This document shows, in pieces, positions 58,798 through 64,000 of a stretch of DNA of 64,000 bases. This stretch comes from Cannabis sativa. Lineage: Eukaryota; Streptophyta; Magnoliopsida; Rosales; Cannabaceae. Numbering within the stretch: the first letter of the stretch is position 1; each line of letters begins with the position of its first letter. The stretch covers positions 48,603,686 through 48,667,685 of the forward strand of contig NC_083604.1 in assembly GCF_029168945.1 (NCBI RefSeq), given 5' to 3'. The position numbers and the translations under genes were made by a program. Below the pieces are notes generated by a model that had not been told where the DNA came from, searched no databases, and saw only the letters and a list, made by a program, of their open reading frames with translations.

Positions 58798-61592
58798 TTG
58801 ACTCCCGGACTCAGGGCACCTACGACAGATTGGATTACCTTATAAGGAAAAATTAGTATCTTATTCAGTCTAACCAGGCCCAAGCTGCTTACTATAACTC
58901 CTATCTGCAGCAGCAACATGACTTTTCTCAACGGCAAGTCCAGGAGTTAAATTCTACTTTCTCTATGTGGAGGATGGACCCCGATGCTCCTGACCACTTC
59001 TCGCAACCACCGTCATGGTACCCATACTAGCCGCTGCCACCACCACCGCCATACTGATGTGGCGCTCATGTAAGTTCCCTTTTCTCTTTCTTTAATGTCA
59101 CATTGGGGACAATGTGTTAGTTTAGTTTGGGGAGTGAACTTAATTATTATTCTGCTAGTTTTTGCATCTCTTTCTATTTTTAATTTTTAGTTTTTATTGT
59201 TTGAGTCAATTTGCTAATATGAGTCAATTTGAAAGTATGTAGACAGCATGATTTAAAAAGTTCATTTATTTTTCGAAAAATCTGTGTGCTTGGTGATATT
59301 ACACTCTTGACTGATTTCAATTTTGTGATTTAAAAGAGCGTGGAATCATATTAGGTAATTTTCTAGTAATTTAATTAGTTTATGTATGCTAAATTTGATA
59401 TGTGGAAAGTTGTTTGAAAAATTCTAGAACTTGCTTGCTTACTATTTGAGGCAAAATAATAAATTATGCATTACTAGGAAAATAATTTAGGTATTTCTTG
59501 GATCGATTGTGTCTTTCAAGTCATCCCTATAATTTTATCCTAGTTACCTTTTTTGAGCCTTAACATGTTCTTTGTTTCTACACATTTTGAGCCTAGAAAA
59601 GATAAACCTTAAATATCAAAAAATTTAACCCTAAGCATACCATAAGTGGATCTTTAGTTTGGGGGAATTTAGACGGAAAGTTTATTGTGTGTGAATACGT
59701 GTGAAAATTGAGAGAATATGAAAAATATTAATTGGAAACAACTTGCGAAAAAAAAAAAAGGAAAAATCTGACAACCAGTGTCAAATTCAGAAAAAAAAAA
59801 TCAATATAAAGTTGTTGCAATCTTCTGAAAAAAATTCTCTCATGTAATTAGAAGAAGGGATATTGGGATTGTGTGAAAAATATTTTGGGTGACATGATTG
59901 AAGAAACTTATGGTATAGGAAATCCTAAATGACCATTTCAACTACCCTTACCTAAGTCTAACATTACAAGCCGAGAAAGACCTTCTGATTCTTGATTGTA
60001 CATTAATTTATATTAGTGGAGAATAGTAAGATTTGTAAGCATATGGAATTTTGGGTTAGTGAATTGATGATTGTAATTGGCATGCATAAAGTGGTTCAAT
60101 TGTTAGTTAATTGCGTTCTATGGTTTCATGAGCTGGATGAAATTAAGTTAAAGTGTGTCAAGGGCGTAATTGAACTGAAATTCTGGATTGTATGCATAAG
60201 TGAAAATTTTTCATAATCATGAGATTGAGTCTACTTCAAAATTACTCATGTTCTGGAGATTGACTTATTTAATTTTTGTTTTTCGTTTTAGTGTTTTACT
60301 CGAGGTCGAGTAAATGCTTAGTTTGGGGAAATTTGTTAGGTTATTTTTAGTATTAATTTTAGTATATTTTTAATTTAGTTTTACTCATGTTTGGAGCAAT
60401 TTTACGCTTGTTATCTTTTATTTTTGCAAATTTAAAATAGAATAAGATTAGAAAAATATCAACGAAAAAAGATGAAAAAAAAAAAAGATAAAATATCGCA
60501 TAAAATATCACTGTGAAAAATCGAGATCCTACCTAGAAAAAAAGACTGTACGCATTGAACATGTGGGAAAATTGCACACGGGCCGCGGCATAGGAATGGG
60601 CATGATGTGGCCCGTATTGTGAAAAAGCAGCATCCTTGGTTGAAGATTGCAACTTAGTGTGGCTTCCTAATTCAAAGCTGAATAGGATTTTCAGCATGTG
60701 CGTTTTTTCTATCTTTTTAGTCCCTCAATGGCTATATAAGGAGTGAACTTTAGTTGATATCGGGAGGAATTTAGAAGGAAATTAAAGGCAGAAAAAGGAG
60801 TACGAATTTCAGAGACCGAGTTCAATACTGGAGGCATTCGTCAAAAGGTTTTCAGCATTCTCTTCTTTACTATTTCTTCTCTTTTTTTAAGTTAATATGT
60901 GTGATTTCGCTATACTAAACATGAGTAGCTAAACACTTAATTAGAATCTAGATGGATATTTTTTGACATTGTTTTATGATTCTAATATGATTTTATTTTC
61001 CCTTAATTTCTATGTATTCTATTTCATTCATACTTAATTACTTTTAATTGTTTGAGCACCAATTAACTGCCTATGATTTTGATGCGAGATCTGAGAAGTG
61101 AGTGTCAATTATGCTATAGTGAAATAAAACTAAATTTTGATATAGGACGAGAGTACTTGTATGGTTTAGATAGCTTATAGGGTTCCTGTGTTTAATGTAT
61201 GTTTCATGTTTAATTTATCACGAGAGTAGAAAAATTACATGTAATTGAGGTTTATATATCTTAGAAGACTATAAATTACCTTAGTAAACCTGCTATTGCA
61301 TAGAAATTGGTAACAAGAAGTGAACCATATTAGGCCATAATCAATAGATACAATTGCAATCAAAGCCCTAACTTTAATCATTATTAATTTCTCTTTTGAA
61401 TTATTTGCTTTTAAATTTCACTGTCTCTTTAGTGTTCTTAAATTTAACTTTCTCTTAATTTTGAATTCACCAAAAAGAAGTAAATATTTAATTTTAAAGT
61501 ACTTAACTACAATCCTTTGGGATCGACCTCACTCCTGGTGAGTCTTTTACTTGTTACGATACGTATACTTGCGTGTGCAAATTACCACAACA
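58798..61592 (+). mobile_element. Second Athila element, 3' end only
   Basis: Homologous to 14395-17350 of the first Athila. It opens with the last residues of the env-position ORF (TQGTYDRLDYL), then the conserved inverted repeat at 59099-59116, a purine tract, a long non-coding region, the final polypurine tract (TTTGGGGAAA) and the LTR from 60334. The LTR is about 1.26 kb with a TATATAAG box at 60733-60740. It ends at about 61591, where a copia LTR scrap begins. No pol. Confidence 0.82.
60334..61592 (+). repeat. LTR of second Athila
   Basis: Starts TGTTAGGTTATTT; partner of the LTR starting at 15959. Near its end it keeps GATCGACCTCACTC and TTACTTGTTACGA. The right tip is uncertain because of the adjoining fragment. 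Confidence 0.8.
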
Positions 61593-61678
61593 GCAACATA
61601 AAATGATTTCTGATCTTTTATTAATTAGTAAATCTAATTATATTGAAATGGGTTTTATTTAGGGCAGAAAGCCCAACA
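61593..61678 (-). repeat. Inverted scrap of copia family 1 LTR (86 bp)
   Basis: Plus strand ends GCAGAAAGCCCAACA, the reverse complement of the first bases of the family-1 LTR (TGTTGGG-TTT-TGCCCTAAATAAAA). It is a truncated remnant between two gypsy pieces. Confidence 0.75.
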
Positions 61679-64000
61679 CCAACACCTTGTGAATGGAATG
61701 TTTGAAAAACACATAGGACAAGATATGAAAGTCTATGTCGATGACATGTTGGTGAAGTTTATTAAAAGCGAGAACCACACACTTGACCTCTCAGACTGCT
61801 TCACCATATTGAGAAAATATAATATGACATTAAACCCCCAAAAATGTTTATTTGGCGTATCCTCAGGGAAATTCTTGGGCTTTATTGTAAATGTAAGAGG
61901 AATTGAACTAACCTCAAAAAATAAAAGCACTACTCGAGATGTCATCGCCAACCAAACCAAAAGAAGTACAGTCTTTGACTGGAAGGATGGCAGCACTAAG
62001 CATGTTCATTTCAAAATCAACTGAAAAATACCTCCAATTTTTCAATATTTTACAAGGCAACAAAAAATTTAAATGGAATGAAGAGTGCAAGAAGACTTTT
62101 CAAGAAATAAAGAAGCATCTCTCCACACCACCAATGTTGGCCAAACCAATCGCCGAAAAGACATTGTACATTTATTTGACCATCTCAGAAAATGTTATAA
62201 GTGATGCATTGGTGCGAGAAGATGGAAAGAACTAGCAACATGTTAAATATGCAAGCATACCCATTTACTGGGGGCAGAGTCGAGGTATCCTTTGCTCGAA
62301 AAACTCGCACTTAGCCTGGTACATGCATCTAAAAAATTACGACCAGATTTTCAGGCTCATCCTACCAAAGTTCTCACATATCAGCCTTTGTGGTAAGTAT
62401 TGCCCAAGCCTGATGCATTAAGAAGGTTAATAAAATGGTCGATCAAGTTGGGACAATTTGAAATAACCTACCATTCGAGGGTCTCCATCAAAGGTCAGGC
62501 TTTATTTGACTTCCTAGTGGAATGAATAGACTCAGGAGAAGACTCCAGAACAGGAAATGATAATAAAACATGGAAATTATTTATTGATGGAGCTTACGGG
62601 GTAGGAGTAATAATGGTATCAATTGAGAATTTCAAGTTTCATTATGCACTAAGATTCCAATTTGATGCTTCAAATAACGAGGCAGAGTATGAAGCTTTGG
62701 TGGCTGGATTACAGATCCCGAAAACTTTAAAAGTGAAGTATGTCCAATGTTTTAATGATTTGTAGCTAGTCGTAAACCAAATTTTGGGAGAATACCAGGT
62801 AAAAGACACAAGGATGGCCAAATGTCTAGAGAAAATTTGAAAAAACTTGGAGAAGTTTGATTATTTTAAAATTGAACAAGTTTCAAGAGAGTGAAACTCT
62901 AATGCAGATGCCTTGGCAAAATTGGCATCACATTTTGACTTGGATAAATGAATTTTGTTCTAGTGGAGGTGTTAAGCGACCTAAGTATATGTGAAACTAA
63001 AAAACAAGAGATAGAGATGATAGATGCGAGCCCTACATGGATGACCCCTATTGTCAAATACTTGCTAGATGGAGAGCTTCCAATAGACAAAACTGAAGCA
63101 CAAAAACTCATGTACACAATATCGAGTTACACATTAGTTGATGGAAAAATATACAAAAGAGGATATTCCATGCCATTACTGCGATGTGTGCTACCTATAG
63201 AAGCTAATGAAATTATAAAAGAGATTCAGGAAGGCTTTTGCAAAGACCATGCAGGATGGCAGAGTTTATCTAAGAAAATAATTCGCCAGGGTTATTATTG
63301 GTCGACCATCAACAAGGACACACATAAATTTGTTAAAAGGTGTGACAAGTGCCAACAGTTCTCGCATATACTAAGAATACCTCCTACCGAACTAAGAATG
63401 ATGACCTCGCCATACCTATTTGCAATATGGGAAATAAACCTGATTGGATCCTTACAACCAAGGCAAAGTGGTGCAAAATACGTTATAGTCGCAGTTGATT
63501 TCTTTACAAAGTGGGCAGAATTCAAACATTTGGTGTCCATCACATGCAAAAAAAATTCTTGATTTTGTAATTAAGAACATTATTCACTGAGTTCTGTGAA
63601 AGGAATAAAATTATTAAAAGTTTCCCATATGTATCAAGACCACAGGCTTATGGAAAAGTCGAGGCTGTCAATAAAACCTTAAAGGAAACTATAAGAAAAA
63701 AAGTTAGACTCAGCTAAAGGAAGATGGGTTGACGAGCTACCACAAGTGCTCTGGGCCCATAGAACAACAAAAAAATAACAACTAAACATACTTCATTTTC
63801 ACTAGTATTTGGCTCAAAAGCAATGTTGACAGTAGAAGTGAACATTGCAACGTACAGTGTGAGTTCTACGATCAAGAACAAAACCAAGAACTTCTCAATT
63901 TTTTCTTCGATCGACTTGATGAAAAATACAATGAGTCGCAAGTCACAAATGTTTCTTATCAACATCGCATCACAAAATATTTTAACAAAAGAGTTTAAAA
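61679..64000 (+). pseudogene. Tat/Retand-type gypsy pol: RT, RNase H, second RNase H, integrase (runs off window)
   Basis: RT enters at GMFEKHIGQDMKVYVDDMLV with intact YVDD (61734-61745) and CLFGVSSGKFLGFIV. 61939-62235 covers the RT-RNase H connection (VQSLTGRMAALSMFISKSTE). A second, archaeal-type RNase H (LFIDGAYG near 62582, NNEAEYEALVAGLQI near 62676, SNADALAKLASHFD near 62902) is a mark of the Tat group. Integrase follows at 62948-63562: the zinc finger has KDHAG, YYWSTINKDTHKFVK and RCDKCQQF, then VAVDFFTKWAE. After 63560 a frameshifted tail keeps GRWVDELPQVLWAHRTT. Several frameshifts and stops disable it. Confidence 0.88.

Noticed and set aside
1..64000. CRISPR array, bacterial operon, organelle insert or integrated DNA-virus sequence
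   Set aside because: No regularly spaced repeats, no operon-like gene runs, no plastid or mitochondrial genes, and no movement or coat protein with RT typical of integrated plant pararetroviruses was seen.

Overview
The window is AT-rich nuclear DNA from a eudicot plant. It contains LTR retrotransposons of the usual plant lineages (Ty1/copia and the Ty3/gypsy Athila, Tat/Retand and Tekay groups), a Cassandra TRIM with a 5S rRNA-like insert, a Helitron, a tRNA-derived SINE and a GGGCCGGCCC-type MITE. It also contains one intact plant gene, an ABCG5-type half-size ABC transporter. I cannot name the species. Apart from that gene and about 6 kb of DNA around it, nearly everything is nested and decayed transposons.

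Layout: (1) 1-5257 is the 3' part of a decayed copia element (family 1, copy A) with a 1.9-kb LTR. It sits in an Athila-type gypsy element whose pol, env-like ORF and 3' LTR run from 5258 to 21831. That Athila is interrupted by an inverted family-1 solo LTR (7981-11831, TSD CTGTC), which itself holds a Tekay-like solo LTR (9291-11228, TSD TTAGC). The Athila 3' LTR holds a small MITE, and a 4.2-kb Helitron lies within that MITE's target duplication. (2) 21832-27570 is the gene island with intact, intronless ABCG5 at 24852-26786 (+). (3) 27571-27822 holds a SINE and a MITE fragment. (4) 27823-45190 is a four-level nest, all minus strand: the end of a LINE; in it a copia element carrying only gag and protease (27845-44646, TSD CAAGC); in that a gag-only gypsy-like element with three LTRs (29719-44059, TSD CCGTG); in that a full-length copia element (34500-41416, TSD TATAG). 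(5) 45191-58797 is a broken Tekay-like element (minus) split by family-1 copy B, whose 3' LTR was hit by a Cassandra TRIM and another large LTR. (6) 58798-61592 is the 3' end of a second Athila. (7) 61593-64000 is a family-1 LTR scrap followed by a Tat/Retand pol with two RNase H domains, running off the window.

ABCG5 is the only gene likely to serve the plant. The rest records successive insertions whose order follows from target-site duplications. The least familiar items are the two gag-only/gag-protease-only element families, which would need enzymes supplied by other elements, and the 5S-bearing TRIM.
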